Assembly: GCA_900552705.1 (NCBI GenBank)
Contig: USAX01000002.1
Coordinates: 1 to 54,192, forward strand
Source of the DNA: an uncultured Collinsella sp.
GTDB taxonomy: Bacteria > Actinomycetota > Coriobacteriia > Coriobacteriales > Coriobacteriaceae
Length of the DNA: 54,192 nt
Direction: 5' to 3'
In this document: positions 1 to 8,511 of the stretch, piece by piece
How positions within the stretch are numbered: the stretch's first letter is position 1
Layout: each line of letters opens with the position of its first letter
Notes under the pieces: generated by a model
The model's input: the letters and a program-made list of their open reading frames with translations, nothing else
Told to the model about the DNA's origin: nothing
The model's database searches: none
Translations under genes and position numbers: made by a program

Positions 1-91
1 GCCGCGGGGCCTGCGGGGTTTCCACGGGCACGTCCTCGCCGCGTTGCGGCTGCGGGATGTGCCCTTAGGAAACCCCTCCCGGCCCCGCGGC
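1..91. repeat. 91-nt interrupted hairpin at the window edge
   Basis: Four stacked stems are visible: 1-11 with 81-91 (11 bp, perfect), 15-23 with 68-76 (9 bp), 26-31 with 59-64 (6 bp) and an apical 38-42 with 46-50. A further small hairpin (97-101 with 117-121) and a terminator follow. No convincing reading frame runs through it, so it is either the 3' part of a structured RNA whose 5' end lies outside the window or an intergenic palindrome. I looked for RNase P, tmRNA and SRP signatures and did not find them. Confidence 0.5.
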
Positions 92-133
92 CTTCGCAGC
101 CTTACTTCAGCGAGTTGGCTGATAAAAAGATGG

Positions 134-169
134 CGTGCCGCCCCGGTTTGGGGCGGCACGTTTTTGTTT
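134..169 (+). terminator. Rho-independent terminator
   Basis: An 11-bp G+C stem (134-144 with 150-160) is closed by a five-base loop and followed on the plus strand by TTTTTGTTT. It ends whatever is transcribed rightward into the window, possibly the structured element at 1-121. Confidence 0.8.
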
Positions 170-191
170 GGACGAATGTCTGCCGCGTGCG

Positions 192-1235
192 TTACTCGAA
201 ATATTGAAACTTATTCGTTGAAAACGCGAATGTTACGACGAAGCCTTCGCCGGAGTCGGATGCCGCGGTGACGTCGATGCCCATCTTGGAACACAGGCGC
301 GCCACCAGATAGAGGCCGATGCCCGTTGCGCGCTTGGTGGCGCGGCCGTTGTCGCCGGTAAAGCCCTTCTCGAACACGCGGGGCAGATCTGCCGCGCTCA
401 CGCCGCAGCCGTTGTCCGCGACGGTAAGCTCGATGCGCTCGCTCGCCAGGCCCTCGTCCAACAACGCGCCCGAAAACACGATCTTTGCGCCGTCCTCACG
501 CGCATATTTAATGCTGTTCTGAATGAGCTGGCCCAGAATAAACTCGAGCCACTTCTCGTCGGTAAAGACCTCAAAGTCGAGGTTCTCGCACACCGGAGCC
601 ACGTGCGCCGCAATGAGCTCACGCGCGTTGGCTTTAATCGCACCCGTCACCAAGGTCCTGAGATCCCAGCGGCGAATCAGGTAGTCGCGCTCCACGACTT
701 CCGAGCGCGCATAGTACAGCGCCTGGTCGATATAGCGCTCCACGCGAGCCAGCTCGCGGCCCAAATCATCCACACGCGACAGGTCGTCTTCGCTGCCGTC
801 CAGGTTTTCAAGAATCAGATGGGCTGCCGCCAGAGGCAGTTTTGCCTCGTGGACCCAGCTCTTGATATAGTCGCGATAGTCATCGGTCTGGCGCCGGCCT
901 TCGGCAGCTTCGTCGCAAGCGGCTTTGCCCACCCGGCGCAAGACCTCGTACTCGAGCTCGCCCTCGGCATAGGTCGGGCATTGCACCATCTCCTGCACCC
1001 ATGCGGGACTCTCGAGCTCCTCTGCCGCACGCTCCAGCTGGCGCAGAAAACGGCGGCGACGCGCATACTCGATCACGATGCCCAGCATGCCAAAGATAAA
1101 GGACACACCGACCGCCACGACCACGATAGATGTCGAAGCGCCGGCGACCGTCAGCACAAAGCAGCTCAGCAGCACGCCGCACGCCCACACGGCGACGGGA
1201 AGCAGCGCATCTTTGAAGAATTTGGCAAATGACAT
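192..1235 (-). CDS. Sensor histidine kinase, BceS-like
   Basis: A 347-residue membrane histidine kinase. Two closely spaced membrane segments (about residues 13-34 and 37-56) leave almost no extracellular sensing loop, as in the intramembrane-sensing BceS type. The phosphoacceptor site is SWVHEAKLPL (His129). The N box is around Asn239, a DNGCG box lies near residue 277 and ATGIGL near 306, so all kinase elements are present. It starts 9 bases after the response regulator stop and should phosphorylate it. BceS kinases usually partner an ABC transporter of the BceAB type that exports or senses antimicrobial peptides; none is in the window, so the signal is unknown. The kinase role is firm; the BceS-like class is based on topology and the H box. 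Confidence 0.88.
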   Translation of the reverse strand: MSFAKFFKDALLPVAVWACGVLLSCFVLTVAGASTSIVVVAVGVSFIFGMLGIVIEYARRRRFLRQLERAAEELESPAWVQEMVQCPTYAEGELEYEVLRRVGKAACDEAAEGRRQTDDYRDYIKSWVHEAKLPLAAAHLILENLDGSEDDLSRVDDLGRELARVERYIDQALYYARSEVVERDYLIRRWDLRTLVTGAIKANARELIAAHVAPVCENLDFEVFTDEKWLEFILGQLIQNSIKYAREDGAKIVFSGALLDEGLASERIELTVADNGCGVSAADLPRVFEKGFTGDNGRATKRATGIGLYLVARLCSKMGIDVTAASDSGEGFVVTFAFSTNKFQYFE

Positions 1236-1244
1236 AGCCGGCCC

Positions 1245-1916
1245 CTAGACCGAATAGCCCTGGCCGCGGTGCGTCGTCAAATACCCCTTGATGCCGATTT
1301 TATCGAGCGTGGTGCGCAGGCGGTTGATGTTGACGGTAAGCGTGTTGTCGTCCACGAAGGCGTCGGAGTCCCACAGGTCCTGCATGATGGCCGAGCGCGA
1401 AACGATCTTGCCTGCGCGGCTCAGAAGCAGCGAGAGGATACGCAGCTCGTTTTTGGTGAGCTCGGTGCTGGTACCGGTTGCCGTGTTGGTGACCATAGAG
1501 CGGGCGAGGTCGAGCTCTAATCCCTTATGGACGAGCGTGCTGCGCTCGCCTGCCGCCGCGGTGCGACGCAGCAGTGCGTTGATGCGCGCCACGAGCACGC
1601 GCGCGCTGTAGGGCTTGGGAACAAAGTCATCCGCGCCGAGCGTCATGGCCATGACCTCATCGATCTCGGTCGTGCGCGACGTGAGAACGATGATGGGGAC
1701 CTCGGATTCGCGACGGACCTCATGGCAGATGTGCTGGCCGTCTTTGACGGGAAGCGTCAGGTCGAGCAGTACCAAGTCGGGTGCAGCGGCCAGGATGTCA
1801 CGCGAGACGTGCTCGAACGATTCGCAGGCCTCAACCTTAAAACCGGCACGGGCAAGGATATCGGCAAGCTCGCGACGAATGGGCTCGTCGTCCTCAACGA
1901 TATAGATTAGCGCCAT
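1245..1916 (-). CDS. Response regulator, OmpR/PhoB family
   Basis: A 223-residue two-domain regulator. The receiver domain (residues 1-115) has the acidic pair in VEDDEP, the phosphoacceptor Asp52 in LLDLTLP, and the KPY lysine near residue 102. A winged-helix DNA-binding domain fills the C-terminus and ends in the typical RGQGYSV. The frame stays open upstream, but ATG at 1916 is chosen because GAGGGGAG sits just before it and the receiver strand begins at once with MALIYIVEDD. It is the first gene of the pair with the downstream kinase. The target genes are unknown; BceR-type regulators normally control transporter genes. Confidence 0.92.
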   Translation of the reverse strand: MALIYIVEDDEPIRRELADILARAGFKVEACESFEHVSRDILAAAPDLVLLDLTLPVKDGQHICHEVRRESEVPIIVLTSRTTEIDEVMAMTLGADDFVPKPYSARVLVARINALLRRTAAAGERSTLVHKGLELDLARSMVTNTATGTSTELTKNELRILSLLLSRAGKIVSRSAIMQDLWDSDAFVDDNTLTVNINRLRTTLDKIGIKGYLTTHRGQGYSV

Positions 1917-2094
1917 GGATTCCGCTCCCCTCTTGGTTGTCTTGCCACCATTATGGCTGCGAAACTGCAGGTGTGCACCGCGCGCGGTGCCAAGGTGACA
2001 GAACTGTTCGCGAGCGAGGGCGTTTTGTCCGCCTCGCACTCGCAGCGGTGGCGGGGACCAAAATGTTCTTTAATCCCCGTCCCAGAAAAATCAT

Positions 2095-2826
2095 TTAGCG
2101 GCGGGCACGGAGCTTTTCGTAGCCGTCGGCGAAGAAGGCGACCATAGCAGCGTCCGCCTCTGCGGCATCGGTATCGTCGGCGGGGACCACGCCGTGCTCG
2201 TCGCTCACCAGGAACAGCGCGCCCTTAAGCTGCGCGGGAATATCTACGCGCGTGACCGAGATGCCCTTGGTCTGGGCCAGCTGCTCGATGAGCGTCGCCG
2301 TGCCGCACAGGCACTCGTCCGCCGGCGCCACAAAGGCCAGCTCGCCGTTGTTGACGGCAGCTAGCAGCTCGGGCGCCACGCCGGTTTCGTCGGCCTCGGA
2401 GCGGGCCTCGGCGGAGCGGGCACGCAGCGCCTTGGCCGAAGTATCGGCCAGCGGCTCGTACTCACCCACCGTCATGGCGGCATTGCCGTTAACGTCGATC
2501 ACCAGCATGAGCACGCCGTCGTGCGCGGTGTAATCGCCCTCGGCAAGCGACCACTCAACGTGCTGCTTGGCCCAGCTGAGCATGTTATGGGTAAGCGGCT
2601 CGCCCTGCACCAAGCGCTCGGACAGCGCGCGAATGTGACGGTTGAGCATGGGCACCTTTTTGTTGGACATGCGCCAACGGCAGATAAGCGCGGGCTTGTC
2701 GAGCGTAAACTTCTCGACCGCCTCCTGATTGGCGCAAAAGTCCTCGTACGCACGCTGATCCTCGGCATTGCCAAACAACTCGGCATCATCAATCTGGGGC
2801 ATGGTCATACCTTTCGTGTTAGTCAT
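2095..2826 (-). CDS. Conserved-looking uncharacterised protein
   Basis: A soluble, acidic protein of 243 residues that I do not recognise. It has no signal peptide, no membrane segment and no clear catalytic motif. The middle (about 130-160) is Ala/Glu/Arg-rich and probably a helical linker; a second domain with a CLCG cysteine pair follows near residue 175. Two starts are plausible: ATG at 2826, preceded by AGAGGA, and an internal ATG at 2802 (MPQIDDAE) preceded by GAAAGG at better spacing. It is separated from purH by a terminator and a palindrome, so it is probably its own transcription unit. Confidence 0.75.
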   Translation of the reverse strand: MTNTKGMTMPQIDDAELFGNAEDQRAYEDFCANQEAVEKFTLDKPALICRWRMSNKKVPMLNRHIRALSERLVQGEPLTHNMLSWAKQHVEWSLAEGDYTAHDGVLMLVIDVNGNAAMTVGEYEPLADTSAKALRARSAEARSEADETGVAPELLAAVNNGELAFVAPADECLCGTATLIEQLAQTKGISVTRVDIPAQLKGALFLVSDEHGVVPADDTDAAEADAAMVAFFADGYEKLRARR

Positions 2827-2842
2827 TCCGTCCTCTTATACC

Positions 2843-2878
2843 AAAAAGACGGCCCTCCAAACGGAGCGACCGTCTTTT
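2843..2878 (-). terminator. Rho-independent terminator downstream of purH
   Basis: A 9-bp stem (2844-2852 with 2870-2878) with an inner CCTCC/GGAG pairing. Read on the minus strand the hairpin ends in TTTTT, so it terminates leftward transcription from purH and insulates the next gene. Confidence 0.75.
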
Positions 2879-2962
2879 GCAGAGATTATTTTAGAAGCGA
2901 GGCGGTCCAAGGGACGAGATAACATCCCATCCTCCCCAGTCAACCTAACAGGTCGGCGAGGG

Positions 2963-3055
2963 TTGCCCAGGTGCCGCAGATTGCCGTGAAAGAGGAGCGA
3001 CGCGTACTTGGGTACGCGAGCGACGAATGAACGGCAAGGTGCGGTGGTTGGGCAA
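2963..3055. repeat. Long nested palindrome after purH
   Basis: Four nested complementary arms: TTGCCCA (2963-2969) with TGGGCAA (3049-3055), CCGCA (2974-2978) with TGCGG (3040-3044), TTGCCGT (2981-2987) with ACGGCAA (3031-3037), and CGCGTAC (3001-3007) with GTACGCG (3012-3018). It lies in the 3' region of purH before the terminator and could fold as a long hairpin in the transcript. No open frame explains it. It resembles an intergenic palindromic repeat; I did not find a second copy in the window. Confidence 0.65.
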
Positions 3056-3076
3056 GCCACAGCGCCACCTCCCTAC

Positions 3077-4684
3077 TTAATGGCGGAAGTGGCGGGCACC
3101 CGTGAAAACCATCGCAATATTGTGCTCGTTGCAGGCCTGGATGCTCTCGTCGTCGCGCTTGGAGCCACCGGGCTGGATGATGCAGGTCACGCCGTGTGCG
3201 GCAAGCACGTCGACGTTGTCGCGGAACGGGAAGAACGCGTCGCTTGCACAGGCAAAGCCGCCCTTCTCCACGCCCTCGCGCTCGCAGAAGTCCTCAGCAC
3301 GCTCGCAGGCCAGCAACGCGGAATCCACACGGTTGGGCTGGCCGGGGCCCATGCCAATGCCGGCCTTGCCCTTGGAGACCAAGATGGCGTTGGACTTGAC
3401 GCCCTTGCAGACCTTCCAGGCAAACTCGAGCTCGGCCATCTCGGCGTCGGTGGGCTTGCGGTCGGTGGGGAACGTAAAGGTCGCGGGATCCTCGGTCACG
3501 TGGTCGACCTCCTGCACCAGCATGCCACCGTCGATGGAACGCAGCTCCACCTGGGCGCCGTGGTCCACGCCGCCGGTAGCCAGCACGCGCAGGTTGGGGC
3601 GCTTAGCCATGCGCTCGAGCGCCTCGGCGGTGTAGCTCGGGGCGATGATGACCTCGACGAACTGCTTGTTCTCGTCGGCAAAATGCTCAACCAGCTCAAA
3701 GGGAACCTCACGGTTGCAGGCGATGATGCCGCCGAAGGCGCTCTTGGGATCGCAGGCGAAAGCGCGGTCGTAGGCGGCCGTGATGTCCTCGGCAACGGCG
3801 GAACCGCAGGGGTTCTGGTGCTTGAGGATCACGCAAGCCGGCTCGTCGAACTCGCGGACCAGGTTCCAAGCGGCATCGGCGTCCAGATAGTTGTTGTAGC
3901 TGAGCGGCTTGCCCTGGATCTGCTCGGAGCCCACGAGCGGGAACTGAGAGCTCGCGGTGTTCTCGCAGCCCTCGGCAAAGCGATAGACCGTGGCCTTCTG
4001 CTGCGGGTTCTCGCCATAGCGCAGGTCGTCGACCTTTTCCAGCGAGATCTCGAGCTTGGCAGAGGTGTCCGCCACGTCGCTTGCCTGGGCGGCAAGCCAA
4101 CGGGAGATAGCCGTGTCGTAGGCGGCGGTAGTCTGGTAGACCTTCACCTGCAGACGGCGACGAGTGGAAAGCGTGGTGCAACCGCCAGTCTCGCGCATCT
4201 CGGCCAGGACGGCATCGTAGTCGGCCGGGTCGGAGATGACGGTAACGCTCGCGGCGTTCTTAGCAGCGGAGCGCAGCATGGAGGGGCCACCGATGTCGAT
4301 GTGCTCGATGGCATCCGCAAAGGTGACCTCGGGGTTGGCAACGGTCTTCTCGAACTCGTACAGGTTGACGACGACCAGGTCGATCAGCTTAATGCCGTGC
4401 TGAGCGGCTTCCTGCATGTGCTGCTCGGAATCGCGACGGGCAAGCAGCGCGCCGTGAACCTTGGGATGCAGCGTCTTGACGCGGCCGTCCATCATCTCGG
4501 GATAGCCCGTAAACTCCTCGATGGGGGTTACGGGAACGCCCGCGTCCTCGATGGCACGAGCCGTGCCGCCCGTAGAGATGATCTCGACGCCAAAGTCGTC
4601 AACCAGCGTCCGTGCGAAATCGACGACGCCCGTCTTATCGGTAACCGAGATCAACGCGCGTGCGATCTTCACATCAGATCCCAT
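3077..4684 (-). CDS. purH: Bifunctional AICAR transformylase / IMP cyclohydrolase
   Basis: Carries out the last two steps of purine synthesis: formylation of AICAR with 10-formyltetrahydrofolate, then ring closure to IMP in the cytosol. At 535 residues it has the usual full length. The N-terminal MGS-like cyclohydrolase domain (about 1-200) begins RALISVTDKTGVVDFA and contains STGGTARAIEDAGV and TLHPKVHG. The C-terminal transformylase domain has YGENPQQKA, LSYNNYLDADAAW and KHQNPCGSA, and the C-terminus ends IQPGGSKRDDE...TGARHFRH, all typical. It stands alone, with no other pur gene in the window. The start ATG is preceded by CAGGAGGACTGC, a strong ribosome binding site. Confidence 0.97.
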   Translation of the reverse strand: MGSDVKIARALISVTDKTGVVDFARTLVDDFGVEIISTGGTARAIEDAGVPVTPIEEFTGYPEMMDGRVKTLHPKVHGALLARRDSEQHMQEAAQHGIKLIDLVVVNLYEFEKTVANPEVTFADAIEHIDIGGPSMLRSAAKNAASVTVISDPADYDAVLAEMRETGGCTTLSTRRRLQVKVYQTTAAYDTAISRWLAAQASDVADTSAKLEISLEKVDDLRYGENPQQKATVYRFAEGCENTASSQFPLVGSEQIQGKPLSYNNYLDADAAWNLVREFDEPACVILKHQNPCGSAVAEDITAAYDRAFACDPKSAFGGIIACNREVPFELVEHFADENKQFVEVIIAPSYTAEALERMAKRPNLRVLATGGVDHGAQVELRSIDGGMLVQEVDHVTEDPATFTFPTDRKPTDAEMAELEFAWKVCKGVKSNAILVSKGKAGIGMGPGQPNRVDSALLACERAEDFCEREGVEKGGFACASDAFFPFRDNVDVLAAHGVTCIIQPGGSKRDDESIQACNEHNIAMVFTGARHFRH

Positions 4685-4961
4685 GCAGTCCTCCTGTCTG
4701 GTACGCCGCCGTGCTCTGTGAGTCGGTGATACGTCGATCTGCAGCGCTCGCGCAGCGGCATTGAAAATACTGATTCAATGTAGCGCATCGAGCGCATCGA
4801 TGCACCCCGCAACGAGCGCATGTGCAGAAAAAGTTTGCGAGCGGAGGGGATGGGCACGGCACCGGGCACGGTGAGTTCATGGAACACAGGGGCACCATAA
4901 TTAGATGCCAATAGCGTGGTAGAACTGTGCTCGATATGCATCCGCAAAAGAAAGAGGCACC

Positions 4962-5603
4962 ATGGTCTCGCGGGTTCTCTACCGACCGTTTGATACCGAA
5001 GACTTCGACGCCATCGCGCTGATTCTGCAGCAGCTTTGGCATAACAATTCGGATAACGATGAGTACAACCGCCTTGAGGCCGCGTGCGACCTCGCCTATT
5101 GCCTTTCGTCATCGACGTTTTCGCAGGTTGCGGTGATTGACGGCGAGGCGCGCGGCATTGCGCTTGCACGCGCAGGACAGAGCTCCGGCGCCACCGTTAA
5201 GGAACATTGGATGGATACCGAACGCGCGCTGCTATCGCAGATGCGTGAGCTGGAGCCCGATGTCTGCGCCGAGTATCTCTCGTTTGTGCGTGCAACCATC
5301 CGAACCAACAACCGCCTGCTCGAGAGCAGCCCGTTGCCGCACGACAACGAAGTCACGCTGCTCGCCGTCGATCCCGATGTCCACGGCCTGGGTGTAGGCT
5401 CAGTGTTGCTTGATGCCGCGGTCTCGTACCTGTCCTCGCGCGGGGCGACAAGGGCGCACCTGTACACCGACTCCAACTGCTCGTGGAAGTTCTACGAGTT
5501 GCACGGCTTTAAGCGCACGGCCACGCACCGCGCCAACCGCGAAGAGCGTCGTCACGACATGCCGCGCGAAAGCTTTCTCTACGAACTCGACCTAACAGCC
5601 TAG
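4962..5603 (+). CDS. GNAT family N-acetyltransferase
   Basis: A 213-residue protein transcribed divergently from purH. The C-terminal part (residues about 125-205) is a GNAT acetyltransferase fold. Motif A is VTLLAVDPDVHGLGVGSVLL, where HGLGVGS is the acetyl-CoA pyrophosphate loop, and motif B follows as FYELHGFKRTAT. The N-terminal 100 residues are helical and likely form the acceptor side. The acceptor (small molecule or protein) cannot be read from the sequence. AGAGG precedes the ATG at good spacing. Confidence 0.85.
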   Translation: MVSRVLYRPFDTEDFDAIALILQQLWHNNSDNDEYNRLEAACDLAYCLSSSTFSQVAVIDGEARGIALARAGQSSGATVKEHWMDTERALLSQMRELEPDVCAEYLSFVRATIRTNNRLLESSPLPHDNEVTLLAVDPDVHGLGVGSVLLDAAVSYLSSRGATRAHLYTDSNCSWKFYELHGFKRTATHRANREERRHDMPRESFLYELDLTA

Positions 5604-5619
5604 CCCAAGCAGCCACACC

Positions 5620-5688
5620 TAGTCATTTAAGAACGTCCCCAATGACTGATCCCCAACAACTAGTCATTTAAGTCTGTCCCCAATGAGT
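5620..5688. repeat. Two 28-bp direct repeats, each partly palindromic
   Basis: TAGTCATTTAAGAACGTCCC begins one copy at 5620-5647 and TAGTCATTTAAGTCTGTCCC the other at 5661-5688; both continue with CAATGA(C/G)T. The first copy is closed by AGTCATT/AATGACT. Related words such as GGGGACGTTCCTTA occur near 8115 and a diverged form near 2070, suggesting a scattered short repeat family. Confidence 0.7.
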
Positions 5689-5714
5689 GGCCTAGGGGGT
5701 TTGTAGATAGCCGT

Positions 5715-5940
5715 GGTCAAAATACATCAAATATGAGTACTGTTACCTTTTTAGTAGCAGCGATTCGGGGCATTTTTGATGCTTATAGGCATGACGACCA
5801 GCTGCACGAGCTGACGTAACTCCCCAAATGTTCAATAAAATGGGCTCCTAACGAGGAGTACTCTCATTAGGAGCCCATTATTATGTGCAAACATATGTGA
5901 CCAACGCAGCAACAGTACTCATATTTGGTATTTTTTGTCC
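5715..5940. mobile_element. MITE-like element with 30-bp terminal inverted repeats
   Basis: The left end 5715-5744 and the right end 5911-5940 are inverted copies matching at 26 of 30 positions, including a perfect 17-bp core CAAATATGAGTACTGTT. Between them lies a 13-bp perfect hairpin (5839-5851 with 5867-5879). The 226-bp element codes for nothing and is more A+T-rich than its neighbours. Size, non-coding content and inverted ends fit a miniature inverted-repeat element. The central hairpin could also end transcription of either flanking gene. No target-site duplication was evident. Confidence 0.6.
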
Positions 5941-6055
5941 ACTGCCCCTTGTGCGAAGGTCCTCAGCGGAAAGTTTGACCCGTTTCGATGCACAAAAATG
6001 GGATGAATCTTCCCTGGCAACCGCCCAGAAAGATCCACCCCAAAGCAAGCGCTCG

Positions 6056-8002
6056 CTAGAACGTTCCGCCGCCGCCTCCGCCGACGCCGCCACCGCCGCC
6101 ACCGGAAAAGCCGCCGCCGCTGCCACCGCTCGAACTATCGGAACTCGAAGCCAGCTCGCGGATGGTCTCGTGGTACACATCGTTGAACGAATCGAGCGGG
6201 GACTCGTTGCCGTAGTGATGGTAATACCACCAGTAGCAGGGGTAGCTGTCGTAGAAATCGTCGCTGTTGCGCAGGTCCGCAGGCACGGCCTCGGCCAGCT
6301 GTCGCAGCACTTCTTTCGAAACGCCCAGGGCAACGCCCATCACCAGCAGTTTGTTCCACAAGATCAGGTCGCTGGGGACGGCCTCCTTCAGACGCGTAAA
6401 GTCCTCGAGCCAATGCTTGAGCGCCTTGCAGCGAGCCGCCACCTCGGCGCCCTCCGGCGTGTAGCGGCGGAAGGTGCAGCTCAGGACAAAGCCCACGATC
6501 GTGACGGGGATCGAGATCATAGCGGCACCGACGTTGACGTCCGCAAAGTCGGTATAGATCAGAGAGCCCAGAATGCCAAAGACGATGATGATGCCGAGAA
6601 CCAAGCCGGCAACCAGGGCGATGGTGCCGTCCGAGGCGATAAGCTCGCGCGTCTCCAGCTTGCCCTTAACCGTGCTTTGATAGTCCTCGAGCTTGTTGCC
6701 AACAGATTCAGTACGCTCGCTGGCATACTCCTCCAGCTCGCTAAACGTGCGTGAACGGACGCCGTCTTTATCGGGCTTAACGCCGGCGAAGAAGACCTTG
6801 AGCACATCGCGATCGATGCCGTCCTTCTTGGCAGCCTTCCAGGCCTCGTCGGTCACTGTGATGCGATACGTCTGCTCCTCTTTTTCGCGACGGAGCAGAC
6901 CCTTCTTCTTGGTCTCGGTCGCTTCTTCCAGCTTGATCACGCGGTCGTCGGTGAGCTTCATAAGCGTGGCGATATATGCCTGATCGGGCACGTCGTTCCA
7001 GCTCATGAGGGCCGAAAGCACGGCGGGATGGTCGGCCGAAGGCACATCGCGGAAATATTCGTCCTGGAAAAGCGGCTTGGGCTTGCGGCGGCGCAGCTTG
7101 AGCACAACGATTGTGCCGGTAAAGGCCACCGCCGCGACAACACTTAGCACGGCAAGCGCATTGGCAATCATGCGAGCGTGAGCGCGGCGAGCGTTGGCCT
7201 CGTCGGCCCATTCCTTCTCTTCGCTCAGAATCGTCGACATGCGCTTTTCGCCCGAGACGGCAAGCTGCGGCACCCAGTCGCTGGGGAAGGCGATGCGTGC
7301 CTCGGCGAATTCGCCCTCATGCACGCAGGGAATGGTATAGGTGACCATGGGCTCGTCCGCATCGAGCGACACGTCGCCCGTCAGTGGGCCGTGGCCCCAT
7401 GCGCGGAAGTTATCGCCCTTGACGGCAGCCGTCCCGGCAGCGGCATTTGCAAAGTAGACTTCCATCTCGACGTCATCGGAATCCGCCGACCAGCCGTCAC
7501 CCACGAACTTCCAGTAGAGCTCGGCGGTATCGGCCCAGTTCATAACCGCACCGGTCATGGAATAACTCACGTAGTAGATTGCGCTGTCGCCGCTCTCGTG
7601 GGGGCTGAACACCTTAATCTTTACGCCGTCGTCGGACTGCTCCACCGTGTAAACGCCGTCGTCGCCTTTGTTTGCGCTGTCGACCTTGTTAAACGCAGTG
7701 TCGTCTTCCTCGACGCTCAGCACATTGACGACCACCGAGCCGCCTTGCTGGTTAGAGCCTGTATTGATATCCCAATACACGCCGTTAATGTCGTCGTCGA
7801 AATCGAACTGGCGTCCCTCGACAACGGTCAGCGAGCCATCGGCCTCAACCGTGGCACCGATATAGGTTTGGCTCATGGAGTAGCCGTCGGCGTGCGCGAC
7901 GGCAGGCAGCAGCAACAACGCAAGCGCGACGAGTGCGCAGACGGAAGCGAACCGCGCAAACAGGCGGCGCTGCCGACAGGGCTGGGCAACGGGGGCGTTC
8001 AT
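6056..8002 (-). CDS. DUF2207 domain membrane protein
   Basis: A 648-residue envelope protein. The start at 8002 is chosen because AAAGGA precedes it and a signal peptide follows at once (basic RQRRLFARFASV, hydrophobic ALVALALLLLPA, then AHA). The extracytoplasmic domain (about 28-270) is followed by a membrane segment near 280-300, a cytoplasmic domain, two further membrane segments near 455-505, and a helical domain. The extreme C-terminus is a tail of Ser then Gly repeats ending GGGGGGTF, a hallmark of DUF2207 proteins. The function of the family is unknown. It appears monocistronic. Its antisense strand also carries long open frames, which I treat as shadows. Confidence 0.88.
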   Translation of the reverse strand: MNAPVAQPCRQRRLFARFASVCALVALALLLLPAVAHADGYSMSQTYIGATVEADGSLTVVEGRQFDFDDDINGVYWDINTGSNQQGGSVVVNVLSVEEDDTAFNKVDSANKGDDGVYTVEQSDDGVKIKVFSPHESGDSAIYYVSYSMTGAVMNWADTAELYWKFVGDGWSADSDDVEMEVYFANAAAGTAAVKGDNFRAWGHGPLTGDVSLDADEPMVTYTIPCVHEGEFAEARIAFPSDWVPQLAVSGEKRMSTILSEEKEWADEANARRAHARMIANALAVLSVVAAVAFTGTIVVLKLRRRKPKPLFQDEYFRDVPSADHPAVLSALMSWNDVPDQAYIATLMKLTDDRVIKLEEATETKKKGLLRREKEEQTYRITVTDEAWKAAKKDGIDRDVLKVFFAGVKPDKDGVRSRTFSELEEYASERTESVGNKLEDYQSTVKGKLETRELIASDGTIALVAGLVLGIIIVFGILGSLIYTDFADVNVGAAMISIPVTIVGFVLSCTFRRYTPEGAEVAARCKALKHWLEDFTRLKEAVPSDLILWNKLLVMGVALGVSKEVLRQLAEAVPADLRNSDDFYDSYPCYWWYYHHYGNESPLDSFNDVYHETIRELASSSDSSSGGSGGGFSGGGGGGVGGGGGGTF

Positions 8003-8109
8003 AGGCACATCCTTTGTCTGTGGTACCAGTAGCGTCATTGTCCCACGTTTGCGAGTTCATGTGACGAACATCTAGGTCAGCGGAGCGTCAAAACGGGACA
8101 AAAGTCACG

Positions 8110-8160
8110 CCCGCCGCCGGCACCTGGGGACGTTCCTTATCTGCCGGCAATCTGGGACAC
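8110..8160. repeat. Pair of short intergenic repeats
   Basis: GCCGGCACCTGGGGACGTTC and GCCGGCAATCTGGGACACTC start two adjacent, similar units of about 27 bp. The GGGGACGTTCCTTA part is the reverse complement of the motif in the repeats at 5620-5688. No gene is supported between 8003 and 8511; an open frame at 8105-8323 on the minus strand lacks family features and a well-spaced ribosome binding site. Confidence 0.45.
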
Positions 8161-8340
8161 TCCTTGGCATAGCCCGCTCCGGCAATAGATACCACTTCAT
8201 AGCTCCATCACAGGTGTAGCGGCTTTGTGTGGGCGCGGCATGCGCTGATTGAGCCGCCAGTTGAGGGGCATAAAGCAGTTGAGCGAAAACGGTTTGCCCC
8301 TTTGCCGTCCGCTTGAGGATCATGTCCCCCTTTTCCGCGG

Positions 8341-8374
8341 AAACCCCGGCAGTTGCGAAGAGCTGCCGGGGTTT
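8341..8374. terminator. Strong hairpin upstream of gluQRS
   Basis: A perfect 12-bp stem, AAACCCCGGCAG (8341-8352) with CTGCCGGGGTTT (8363-8374), around a ten-base loop. The run of T beyond the stem is short, so this may be a terminator or a structured RNA. The 250 bp to its left hold no gene I can support. Confidence 0.5.
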
Positions 8375-8498
8375 CTGTCGTTTGAAGGCTAGATTGATTG
8401 ACGACGATTAAGGCGCCGAGCCGGTGGTCCGGCACGCGCAACGTGTGGCCTCAGCAACTTGCAGGCCACGGCAGCGTCTCCCCCACCACGCCCCGCGC

Positions 8499-8504
8499 TA
8501 TACT
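8499..8504 (+). promoter_or_regulatory. -10 box placed for a leaderless gluQRS mRNA
   Basis: TATACT ends seven bases before the ATG at 8512, with no Shine-Dalgarno sequence between. This spacing would start transcription at or next to the A of the start codon, the arrangement of leaderless mRNAs that are common in Actinobacteria. No clear -35 box is seen. Confidence 0.5.
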
Positions 8505-8511
8505 CGTCCGC

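Noticed and set aside
1..121. RNase P RNA, tmRNA or SRP RNA
   Set aside because: The diagnostic conserved segments (the P4 strand, the tRNA-like TTCGA arm and the GGAAGG-type SRP loop) are not present in the visible part.
3008..4729. 573-codon plus-strand frame opposite purH
   Set aside because: It is the antisense shadow of a certain purH gene in high-G+C DNA; its composition is low-complexity and no family motif is present.
4669..5169. 166-codon minus-strand frame in the purH-GNAT divergent region
   Set aside because: It overlaps the GNAT gene start and the purH ribosome binding site and has no family features.
8105..8323. 72-codon minus-strand frame upstream of gluQRS
   Set aside because: It overlaps an intergenic repeat pair, has poor ribosome binding site spacing (GGGGG only two bases before ATG) and no recognisable features.
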